Position numbers and translations under genes: made by a program. This document shows positions 33,740 to 44,739 of a stretch of DNA of 64,000 nt, one piece after another. The notes beneath the pieces are model-generated. The model was not told the DNA's origin. It searched no databases and was given only the letters and a program-made list of their open reading frames with translations. The DNA lies in NCBI GenBank assembly GCA_036345935.2, contig JADWOT020000009.1, forward strand, positions 18,139,175 to 18,203,174. The letters are read 5' to 3'. How positions within the stretch are numbered: the stretch's first letter is position 1; the number at the start of each line of letters is the position of its first letter. This DNA is from Taenia hydatigena. Lineage: Eukaryota > Platyhelminthes > Cestoda > Cyclophyllidea > Taeniidae.

Positions 33740-36215
33740 GAGCTTTATTTGAGAATAGTAGCATTTTGCAATTAGTTTGCGGTGGAAGTCCACTTCGCTA
33801 ATAAGTGCCTTTAACTCAGCTTCAATTGCATTTTATCTGAATTCTCAGCTTTCGAGTCGATAGGAATGTAAAAACATTGGGTTGGTGCATAGTCAACGTA
33901 CATTATGTATTATCAGTGCATAACATAATGTTTTGAAAGTAACTTGTGGATGCGTGTAGGTGTTTCCTGCAAAAATGGTTCCATTGAAGGTGATTTTGGG
34001 CTGCTTTTCTTCAAGCTCCAACAATTAACATCCAAACACACTTATTTATTATTCAAGGAGAAACATTCTCCTGTTAAGGCGTCTCTCACAAATTGCACAA
34101 AACTCAGATTTACGCAGTCAAGTAAAAGAATTGTTGAATTTTGCAGTTGCATTTAAGTCGTCATTTTTAAGTTTTCCCCCGACTAAAATTAGGAGTCTTG
34201 CAAAGAATGTACTTAGAAGTGGTTTATATGCATGGAGTAAAGTCTTTTTTTGTGAGCAATAGTAAGCCTGTTTGATTCATTATAGCATTTGATTTGAAAT
34301 AAACATTGTTAAAATGAAGCGATGATTTTTATTATGGGAATGTGGAATCACATTAATGGAACTATGCAGGTGCTGTGCTTTATTAGAAAATAACTAGCTT
34401 ACTGCACTTAGCTTATTTTCCTTCCTTGTATTGATGGCGAGTAGTACATCACAACCCCATTTACAGGGCTACTCGGAGCTCACAGGACCTGCATAATTCG
34501 TTTTTTAAAATTGAATTATGTTGATCAGATGTTTACCCGAGGGTGCCGACACTGATTCACAAAGTTGTCAAGAATAGTTGTGACTGAGAAACCCGAGATT
34601 TTTCTTCACACTTCGAGACCGTGGCTCACCACCAACCAAAAAAAACCGCTTTAAAAACAAAAACCCATTAAAATTTTGTCAGTTCTAACTTTCATTTTTA
34701 GGCAAGGTCAGCGAATAAAACTTAAGGTAACTAGCCTCTAAAATTGTGAAAATCTAGTGCGAAGGAGATGCATAACTTTGCACAATTGTTGTTAGGAAGT
34801 TTTGAGCAGAAAGTAAAGCAAGCGGTCTTGAAAAAAACTACACTTGAAGTCCCTAATTTGATGAAGAATTGAAACTTCTAAATAATTCCTAATTTTAGGT
34901 AATACTTGATGGTAATTTGCAACTTAAAAAACTTCATTAAAAAATTAGCTTAATCAAAACTAAATGCCCTTTTTAAAATAATAAAAGACGAAATTGCTCT
35001 TATACCTGTATAGCTTACTTTGCCAAAATATCAAAGTAAAAGGTTTTAATCATCATTTGATGCACATCATTCTTCAATTCTAATTGGTGCTACGTTTCGC
35101 CGCTCTCTTGTTTTGGGAACACGTTTTTGGTTTACTGTCCCATAAGGTCGAAGAAAAGTAGGTAAAAGAGTCCGTAAAGTAGCAAAAAAGAGGAAAATGC
35201 CTTAAATGCCTCCAAAGTACTTGCCATGTAATTGTGCAAGCACAAGCGCTTAAAAATCTTTGCTTGGAACCCACTACCAACGCCAACTTATTCACAGTGC
35301 GTAAGCAGCCCAACTGTGGTGGAGTGTTTCTGCAAATATTTCATCACTTTGTTTTTACTTACACAATGAATCGCTGTTACCATTTGGGCACTTAAAGACA
35401 GCATATAACTCTAATAAATACCTCACATTCTTCGAGCTGTTGGGAAATGGTTTCAAAAGTTCCTTCTACATTGTGACCAAGACTAACCTCCCCAGAAATT
35501 ATCACTTCTTCAGTGGACGTTTCAGTGTTTCTTTTTTAATGTGTACAGCTAAAAATGTGATGCTCTGCCAGTCATCACTTTTACTTGCGCTTATGAGACA
35601 AGTTTATAGTAAAGTAGACCCAGTGGTTAGTTCGATTGCAGTTTTGTCAAGAAATCTGCGACTTTCTTTTCCCAATCCATGTGTACATGCCTAGCCGCAT
35701 CCAAAAATTGAAAAAGAAATACTGTCACTGGGGGAAACCATTACCGTTGCTTTTTGTCTTGTACAACAATTAACAGATTTAGCAAAACGCAGTGCTACAA
35801 CGGAGAAGGAACTAACCAGCATCACTAAAATTAAGTTGTGAAAGATCCGTTCGAGTCATCTAGGCCTAAATATCACATCCTCAATTAGGAAAACCGGATT
35901 TAAAATACACTTTTTTATCATCAGAAAAGGAGGTCTGACGGAGTGGTGAGGAGCACAAAACCACTCAAATGTTTCCAAGTTGGAAAAAATGCTGTAATCT
36001 CCAACATGGCATTTTCAGTAAATCTACGACAATAGGTGCCAAAATTTTGGGGTGCTCGGTAGCGTGGTAGCCGTGATACAAACCCAGAATCGGTGATAAT
36101 ACTGATAAGCAACTTTAAAAGTAGAAAAAGTGTGTCGCGTTGTTTTGGCAGCAGTCCAACTACTTGGGTGGTGGTGTTGAGTACATGTTCGTTAAATTAA
36201 ATTGAATTAATTGAG
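33740..36215. other. Intergenic, nothing supported
   Basis: About 2.5 kb of AT-rich DNA. No multi-exon gene, LTR or other repeat could be supported on either strand. Confidence 0.4.
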
Positions 36216-36960
36216 GCTAAAGGAGGGGAGGAGGAGAAGGAGAAGGAGAAGGAGGAGGAGNNNNNNNNNNNNNNNNNNNNNNNNNNNNNNNNNNNNNNNN
36301 NNNNNNNNNNNNNNNNNNNNNNNNNNNNNNNNNNNNNNNNNNNNNNNNNNNNNNNNNNNNNNNNNNNNNNNNNNNNNNNNNNNNNNNNNNNNNNNNNNNN
36401 NNNNNNNNNNNNNNNNNNNNNNNNNNNNNNNNNNNNNNNNNNNNNNNNNNNNNNNNNNNNNNNNNNNNNNNNNNNNNNNNNNNNNNNNNNNNNNNNNNNN
36501 NNNNNNNNNNNNNNNNNNNNNNNNNNNNNNNNNNNNNNNNNNNNNNNNNNNNNNNNNNNNNNNNNNNNNNNNNNNNNNNNNNNNNNNNNNNNNNNNNNNN
36601 NNNNNNNNNNNNNNNNNNNNNNNNNNNNNNNAGGAGGAGCAGGAGGAGCAGGAGTAGGAGCAGGAGGAGCAGGAGGAGGAGCAGGAGCAGGAGGAGGAGC
36701 AGGAGCAGGAGGAGCAGGAGGAGCAGGAGCAGGAGGAGCAGGAGGAGCAGGAGGAGGAGGAGGAGCAGGAGGAGCAGGAGGAGCAGGAGGAGCAGGAGCA
36801 GGAGCAGGAGGAGGAGGAGGAGCAGGAGCAGGAGCAGGAGGAGGAGAGGAGGAGCAGGAGGAGCAGGAGGAGCAGGAGGAGGAGGAGGAGCAGGAGGAGC
36901 AGGAGTAGGAGCAGGAGGAGCAGGAGCAGGAGGAGCAGGAGGAGCAGGAGCAGGAGGAAG
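36216..36960 (+). repeat. GGA/GCA low-complexity tract with assembly gap
   Basis: AGGAGG, AGGAGC and AGAAGG units fill both sides of a run of N at 36261-36631. The plus strand is almost entirely purine plus isolated C. Long open frames here (poly-Leu, Ser-Cys, Pro-Ala) are products of the triplet repeat and are not called as genes. The gap length may be arbitrary. Confidence 0.9.
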
Positions 36961-37998
36961 AAGATGATAAAACACCGTACCAAACTCAGCCGTGTTATAC
37001 ATTTTAGGAAGTAAGGAGAACTTAATGGATCTATTTAGAATATGTCCAGCCCTCACGTGTGCATTAAAACCTAGTAGTTAAAAGCATACACTTCGTAATG
37101 TTGTTCTAATTTCAATGTCCGACAGAAGACCGGTCCCATGAAATGCCTGTCTGTTCACAAAGACTGGTATTTTTAGGCAAAGACAATTTAAAATTAATCT
37201 TGGAAATGAGCCTTTCAATCCAAGCCCTTTTGCATGAAATAGCTTAAAAGCTGCCCCGAAATTTACCTAATACCTCGAAGAAAAACAGAGCAAGGTGCGA
37301 GGGTAAACAAGGTTATGCAAATCTGCTTGAGTTTATTAAGGAACTTTAATTTATTTCTGCAAGTTACAAAACAAATTTTCGGATTAAAAGACACTCGCTA
37401 AAACACGTTGCAGTATTTCGGGGAAGACTTAAGAAAAAAATATATATAAAGCTAATGTGAAAACTACACAATCTTTTCATACTTTGATGTGAAATATTTG
37501 CCCCCGCGTTCTCCTCTTCTCTAGATACGCTAAAATATTTCAAGAAAGCCAGTTGATTAACACTAAGCCTATTGTCAAAATAATCTTAGTCAGCTTTAAA
37601 TGACTTTGCGGAATGGCAAGTAAAAGGGTTAATGTCTTAAGATGAGGCTAATGAAGCAAGTTTTTTACGTCTGTAAAATGTGCGACAAAAGCACTCCCAA
37701 CTCACACATCACCTCACCACATGTGGTGCGACAGGGCTACTTTGCAGCAACTAACACGGCAACGGCGACATCATTAAAAACACAAATCTCCACCATGATT
37801 CACCAATAGGACCGATCCAAAGTGACTCACACGTCGAATTTTAATGTGCGCGCTGTGGTGTGTGCAAGTGTGTGTAGCCTTAGCACATGAACACGGATTG
37901 GTCAATGGATGATTGAAAGGCCTGAGAAGAAACAGGAGGTGGTTTGGTTGTGGTAGCACTATCAGTCGGAGAAAAAATTTCAAATTCAACACACAGAG
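36961..37998. other. Upstream region of the EF-hand gene
   Basis: No coding signal. Would hold the promoter for the exon at 37999; no motif stands out. Confidence 0.35.
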
Positions 37999-38121
37999 AT
38001 GGCTGTTCGTGGATTTCTTGTAGCATTTGATAACATCGACAAAGACCATGATCATGTTATCTCTCATGAGGATCTGAAAAACTATGCAAGTGAGCAAAAT
38101 ATACCCGACGCCTTCGTACAG
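37999..38121 (+). CDS. Candidate first exon 1a: EF-hand of tegument-allergen-type protein
   Basis: Encodes MAVRGFLVAFDNIDKDHDHV followed by ISHEDLKNYASEQNIPDAFVQ and ends in phase 0 at a GTGAGT donor. The loop DKDHDHVISHED is a near-canonical calcium-binding EF loop (Asp at 1, 3 and 5; Asp instead of Glu at 12). No second EF-hand or dynein-light-chain exon follows before the next similar exon at 39985, so it may splice to the shared exons at 42054 and 42488 (giving 180 aa), or be the remnant of a duplicated gene. Confidence 0.55.
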
Positions 38122-39984
38122 GTGAGTCTTGTTCCGATTGCCCCTTATTATTACAAAAGCAAAAAATATGAAAAATTGTCACCGTTAAATTGTCTTTGCC
38201 TTCTCATTTCCTTATCTGTCTTACTGCAACATCGTTCGGAGAGAATGATTAAGCCATTTAAAAATATTTTAATTTAATGCTCTCCTCTCCCAGTGCACGT
38301 ATCTTCTTAACGCCAATTATTAAATGTTTCTGGAGTGGTAGGGTGATTTTGGTGTTTATTTTTAGTAAAATATTTATCCTGGGTCTTCTGTAAGGTCAAA
38401 CACTCGCAGAGTCGATGAGACCTTTGCATGGGTGGTCTCCTTTGATATTTTGCAATAGCCGGATGCATACACTTGACAGAGATTTATTTCTTTTAATCAC
38501 TTCAACAGTTTTTTTGTTTGGTGTTGAGAATGTGTAATGCCTAAACCTTAGGCTTAAAGTGAGATACTTTTTGTAAAATATTTACGTAACACTTGGTTTT
38601 CTAATGCTGTTTAACATATTCCTCGGCGGCATAATTTTATCAAATTCTTGAGTAAAATAAATGTGTACAAAAGTACAAAATGTAGCCATAATCCTACTTA
38701 AAAGGAAATAACCGGCACTTTTAGGCCCAACTCATTAAAATGCATCAAAGCAAGTGTAAATCCGTTCTGATGCTAGAAAAGTGTCTACAATTTTTTTTTG
38801 ACAGTCTTTATATTGCCAGAAGTATTCATAAACTTTTATAATAACACGGTCACAGTCCTTCAGGCGAGAGTGCCTCATTTGCTCTTATCTGCGGCACTAA
38901 GCAACTCCCAACTACTGCATTTGTAACTGCGTTTGTCACTTGGTCCTGATAAAATATGCAAGGCTCACTTGGACTATGCTTGCCTTTTCCATGCCGCTAA
39001 ACTTTTTTAGAGGTTTCGCTTAACCAAAAATCTGCATTTTTTTCCGCTAAAAGATAGAGCCGATGTTCCAGATTGCTTAGAATTGGTGGAGGTCGAAACT
39101 GTATCGTTACATACCCAGTGATTGTCAAAAAAGCATTACATAATTCACATTATTATGCCTTGATCACAAAAATGCATTTAAAGCTGGCCCTCTATGATGA
39201 CGTGAAGTGCGGCTTTCTTTTGCAAGCTTAGTGGACTAAAATTCGCAAATTTGTGTTCACAGCCCCGAACTGTGCGTAAATACCCTTAAGGTTAATGAAA
39301 ATTCTGTACTCACTCCGACTACTTGTCAGTGAGTTATTCCATGCGCAACGCTAGAGTGATCAGGATGTCTACCACTTGAGGCGTCTTTGCATCACACCAT
39401 AAAATCACCTTGTTATCATTCAATTTCGTATATGATAGTTGAAATTTTACAGTCAACTGTTCACAGAATTGTAGCCGTGAGTAGGAGACTAGTTGGTGTT
39501 TGCCCATTTTTCTCGCTAAATAATCAGATGCATTTTTTTACAGTGGTGATCCAGTATTATGCTTTTGATTTTGTAATTTACCGAATGCGTAGCGCTTGAA
39601 GGAATACCAGAACCACACATCATTCTACACTCTGGTTTTTATAACGGTTGTCATACAATAAAGTAAGGCGATGCCAAAGTGATTATAAATGCTAAGTCAA
39701 CTCGAAACAGGATAGAGGATGCGATGATAGATGTAGGACCTGGCTTTTGGTTAGACAGTCCTAATTGGAGAGGGTGACAATCCAAATGTGAGTTGTTGCA
39801 GCGGATATGAGGAAGTCTCTCTTCTGGGCGATTAAGCAACCTGCATTTACCGATTGCACACGCATTTGAAGAGAAGGTTGTTGCTCTTGTGACCTCAGAG
39901 TGCGGAGGTTGTTACCATCAGCAGTAGCGACAATGGTTTCCGCGGTCACCACTACTGCCAGTGGTATTGTCACAAGAACGTGAA

Positions 39985-40104
39985 ATGGCAGAAGCATTGC
40001 ACTACATCTACAAGGAGATTGATACAGAAAACAAGGGGTGGATCACCCGGAGGGAGTTGGAGGATTACGCCCAACGCGGAAATAAAGGGCAGAAATTCGT
40101 CGAC
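39985..40104 (+). CDS. Candidate first exon 1b: EF-hand paralogue
   Basis: Encodes MAEALHYIYKEIDTENKGWI then TRRELEDYAQRGNKGQKFVD and ends in phase 0 at GTAAGA. The loop DTENKGWITRRE keeps Asp 1, Gly 6 and Glu 12 but has Lys at 5. An ATG suits it as a first exon. The same phase as 1a and 1c means it could join the exon at 42054 (179 aa). Confidence 0.5.
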
Positions 40105-41859
40105 GTAAGACTAAGCACACTTTAGGTTTGCTACTTTTAAAGAAGATTTTTGGAATATTTTTAAGTAATCCTTATGCATCGACTTTATAGACCACAAATA
40201 ATAAAAAAGCTAGAAAAAAAAAAGTAAGACAGGACAGCAGAAATTTTCTTGTTTATTTGTTGCATACGAGATTTTATGTGGTTACTCAGGGCATTTTTTT
40301 CCGACGACAACAACAACAATTTTAGCACCAAGGAAGTGCTAAAAGTAAAATTCAACGTTCACTGGCTCCAACGACAACAATGACTGACTTTTTTAAAAAA
40401 TGTCACCTTTGGTATTAATTTGAGAGGAAATACCAATCGAATAGATTTCGGACTTTTTGCACTTTGGATGAAACTCTAGTCCAAATCCTCATTAGCAAAA
40501 AACATCTGTGGCAACCTAATGGGAATATGATGGATGAGCTGACCCAACCTGCCTTTTTTTTATTTCCTTCTTTAATAAAAAAGGCAGGCCGTGTCTTCAA
40601 GCCCAATTTTTGCTATTTATTAATTGTGACGTGAAAAGTGTGATTTAGTTATTTTAGTTCGACACTATTTCTAACAAATTCATGTCCGGAAAAAGTTGTT
40701 CCCTTTTCACTTTGCCTAATCAGTTTCGTACGTTTTGAAGGCCAGCGGGGCTCAATGCATGGAATTAAATTTTCAACAAAAATATCCTCAATAAATGAAA
40801 GGTTAAGCTCTTCGACAAAATCTCTAATATGAAGGATGCTATGAGCTAGTAAATTCAGGAGGCGAATTTTGCGATGCTCACCTATTTTTGTGTGTTTTTA
40901 GTTGCTCTATGTTTCCGCCAATCAAATCAACATGTAGAGAAAAGTGTAGAAAATTACTTATTTTTATATTAAATGCAGACTTAAAGAGTGTAATATTTTG
41001 GGTGGAAAAGTTGCTTGGTGGATAGGCCTGGGTCGTGGACGGCTTACTTCTCCACAAACCACAAGACTTTAATCACAGATCGTCTGCCACCACAAGTGCT
41101 TGATCCTTTTAACATTTTTTTTTTAAATTCCACGACTCAAAACCCTTTCCTCAAATTAAGAAGAATTTTCCTTTTTGGTTCTATGCGGTGTGTATATCTC
41201 ATCTTTTCTTGCTCAAAAAAACTCAGTGTGGAAGCTACGTGAATCATTGTCACAAAAGAAATTACGCACAAGAAAATAATGATGGCTGAAAAATGGGAAA
41301 TTTTCATCCCGAAACGCTCACACTTTATAATTGACATTTGGTTTGTTTTCTGAAGAGGGGCATTTCAGTGTTGAAGGAAAATAGTATTACGACAAAGCTC
41401 GTGGGAAAAGTGATGTTTAAAATTCTAGTTATGGTTTTAAAAAAAAACCTTCTCATAAAAGGCCTTTTTGGGGCTGGGTTCTCTTCAAAAAGAAAAGTTT
41501 CATCTCGAGGCCACGTGCATGCACATCGTGGAGCGCTGAAGGATAATCGGTGAAGATGCAGACCGTGATTGAAATTGAATTATTCCGTCTACGTTTTGTT
41601 GGCGGTAGCAACTTAATATAAAGCGCATTACTACATAAGTTGCCTTTCTAAAAAACACAGCTTATGTTTGAGTAGTTCCTATACAGTTTGTTTAATTCAC
41701 TTGATAGTAAGCGGCTACGGCAAGCAGATTTGCCAAATGGTGGTCCACAACCAACATTTTATCCAAATGTACCCACATATTCGCCTTAGTTTAGCGTCTA
41801 GGTCACTTAAACAAGATACTTACAGTTCAGATAGGCAAGTGATTATTTCCTGGTCAGAC

Positions 41860-42815
41860 ATGCTGCAAACGGAAAGCTTATATAGGAGCTTCCTCTCCGC
41901 CTATGCGGAAATAGACCTTCACAGGCGCGGATTTATTACGCATGCTGATTTAAACAAATTCGCAGAAAATGCTGGTCTCCCAGAGTCGTTTGCAGAAGTA
42001 ATGCGCTTACATTGTTGTTTTCTTAACTACCATTCTTAATTACAACTTTATAGAGATGGATTACTCTCTTTGATCCTGAAAGAACTGGAAGCTTCACGTA
42101 TGAACACTTCTGCGACGTCATCGGGCTTAATAAGAAAAATCCTGCGTAATTTTGCATTTTCATTAATCATTTTACTTCTTTACGTTTTATTCTGCATTTC
42201 TATGCTAAACAGCGACCAATTTTATTAAATTTATATTTAATATCGTGCACAAATTTAAATGTTTACATTCCCAGACATTTTTGCCTCTTTACAATATGAG
42301 GCAATTTATGGTTGGAACTGGTGAAAATGTACCCATTGAGGTGGCACTTCACTTATACAATTCAACCGAACTTTAAAGGTAGATATTATCTGCTTAGACA
42401 CTTAACTGTTCGTTATACTTATTGCAGAAGCCCAACCAAATGTGGTTTTTGCTAAGACTTGGCATGCTATGCTATGTTTATTTGCAGATCACCGGGTCCT
42501 ACAGACATCAAAGACATAATAGACTACAAGAGTACCCTATCACCGAAGCAGAAGGCTGACGTAGCCAAGTACCTGGATAAGGAGTGGAAGGCAGAGGATC
42601 CAAGTGGTTCGATGCAACAAATGTTATTGTACCTGGACAAGCAGCACGGACCGCGTTGGCGATCTCGTGTCATCCTCGATGAGCACAACATTCCATCCGT
42701 GGATGCAATCAACAAACAGGTGTACGCTTTCAGCCCTGACGGTGGTTCTCACAAATACCTCATCTGGCGTCAAAAGGAGAAGCGAACTGGCGGCTGCTGT
42801 GCCTGCTTTGTCTAG
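41860..42815 (+). CDS. EF-hand + dynein light chain protein (tegument-allergen-like)
   Basis: Exons 41860-41997 (1c), 42054-42145 and 42488-42815 (185 aa); phases 0 and 2 match. Exon 1c encodes a degenerate EF-hand (IDLHRRGFITHADLNKF). Exon 2 encodes a second one (LFDPERTGSFTYEHF), also lacking standard ligands. The last exon is a dynein-light-chain domain (DIIDYKSTLSPKQKADVAKY, DKEWKAEDPSGSM, NKQVYAFSPDGGSHKYLIWR) ending in CCACFV. This EF-EF-DLC order and length are characteristic of flatworm tegument-allergen-like proteins, which are linked to the tegument membrane and cytoskeleton. With neither hand ideal, calcium binding by the 1c form is doubtful; use of exon 1a or 1b would supply a better site. 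AATAAA at 42832-42837, 17 nt after the stop. Confidence 0.8.
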
Positions 42816-42837
42816 ACACTAAAACCCTCCAAATAAA

Positions 42838-44739
42838 ACATTTTATTACTTAGTTCGATATGCCTGTTATTTATGGCAGTTGATTCTTTAATAAATACTC
42901 CAGTTGGTTTGAGTTCTTGGGAAATTGGTGATAACACTGACGCATATGCGTTGTGGAATTTTCTCATTGACAAGTGCACGCTTTGATATTAAAATTAGAT
43001 GTTGGAATGCAAAAAAAATAACAGTGTTATGAGTAATACAAGAGACCATATGCATGTGTGCATGAATGTATGGCACACTTGGCTATTTTTTTTGTACAGT
43101 TGTTGCGCCCCAGCATTCTAGGCATGCATGGTGCATTTATTTATGATGGCTTGAAGTAGGTCATTTCCCTAATGCGAGTACGAGGTGTGGAGAGCTTTAT
43201 GCGGCGAAATAAGCCGGAGGTTGTGGGGCCTGAAAGCGCCTGATCGATGTTGAAAGCTGGAGAGGTGTGTGGATCAAGTCGGGGGGCTGCATTCGAGTAC
43301 GGAGTATAGAGGAATGCCAAGTAAGGCTTGACACCAGGTACTCACAGCGCTCACCTAGGCGCCGGTGTCGTAAATCAGTTTATTTACCATTAGCTTTTTC
43401 ATTCTTGTCAGTTACTATTAAGCGAAGCCGTTTCTTGCCACAGATGCATTGTGCAAATGCAAATTTAACTGTTCAAATGTGGATTTCTCTTACACACTCA
43501 TGAATACCTTAGGCTGACTTGAATTCAAAATGCTTTTTGTTATTATTTTCGGAAATATTAATCCACGTGATCTGTTCTGCAGGCCGAGAAAGAGCATCTA
43601 TGGCATTTAATAGCTCATGTAAACGGAACATTCTACGTCAAGTGATACAATTGCAGACTCTAGCAACGGACCCGCTTTAATCTATTTTGACTGGCTCCAA
43701 CTCACAACACCAACCCATACCATACACTTCTGAATTGTCTTTAATCAAAAAACCACCTCCTCTACTGCATTTTACTCAAATGTCCCGGGCAAAATCTATG
43801 ATACGTCTTTCACTCTCAATCAGTTAATGCTAATGAAATGCAGCCTTTCCACTACCGAGTCAATCGTAATACGAAAGTGACTTGTGTTTCAAGCAATGCC
43901 ATAAGCTCGCCGACTCGTGTTGCGAGCAATCAGTGTTCCACGCCTTCCTTTGCATAGAAAATGTCTCTTCTCCCCACCATATAGATGCTATAGGCTTTGC
44001 ATGATAGCATGGACGTTAATGTGAAGAGATATTCAAATTGTGAGGTTCAAGTAATGGTCAGTCTAGTCGGCGATTCCGGTTATTACGTTCTTTCAGTTGG
44101 TGTGACTTGAATTGGCTGTCTTCTTTGCAATGTGAGATGTGAAGCGTAAAAATTAGTTAGGGAAGACGATCAGAGACACGATGAAGTACCTAACACTTCC
44201 TCCAAAGAAGCAGCACTATGCACTTTTGGGAGCTGGTTCAAGAACGGCGACAACAATATCGACTCCACATCTTGACAAGTTATCTTTCCAGTTGATTCCA
44301 CTTCTTTATTTTGCTTAAGTGTTTCACGTTATTGTGTGATGTGACGCTTGGAGATTCCTTGCTAATATGTTTCCGAAATAATGAGCACAAGCACTGAAAA
44401 TTGCACTCCATCCAGAGTCGAGAGTCATTTCTGCCTCCCATGTGTAAATGCGCACCTCTTTCACATCTATTGCCACCTATTATATGTGCTTCCCATTTCG
44501 ATGCGATAACGCATTTCCCGCCATCCCTTATTGCAACTTTCATTCACTCTAATGGAAAACGAGTGACATTATTTATTCTCTGTTACTTGCCATAGCACGT
44601 GGCTATTCGGGCGAATCGTCTAGACAGAGCATACAGAGGTTGATAAGTCTCAGGTTCTACGCACATCCCTCCTTCCACCTAAAGATGAAACAAATTGCTA
44701 TTCCTCATACAAATAAAGATTCCTGATTGAAGGACCAGA
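42838..44739. other. Intergenic, nothing supported
   Basis: No gene or clear repeat found; short open frames lack splice context. Confidence 0.35.

Noticed and set aside
36207..37056. Long open frames of poly-Leu, Pro-Ala and Ser-Cys across the N gap
   Set aside because: They are translations of a triplet repeat and of N; no splice or conservation support.
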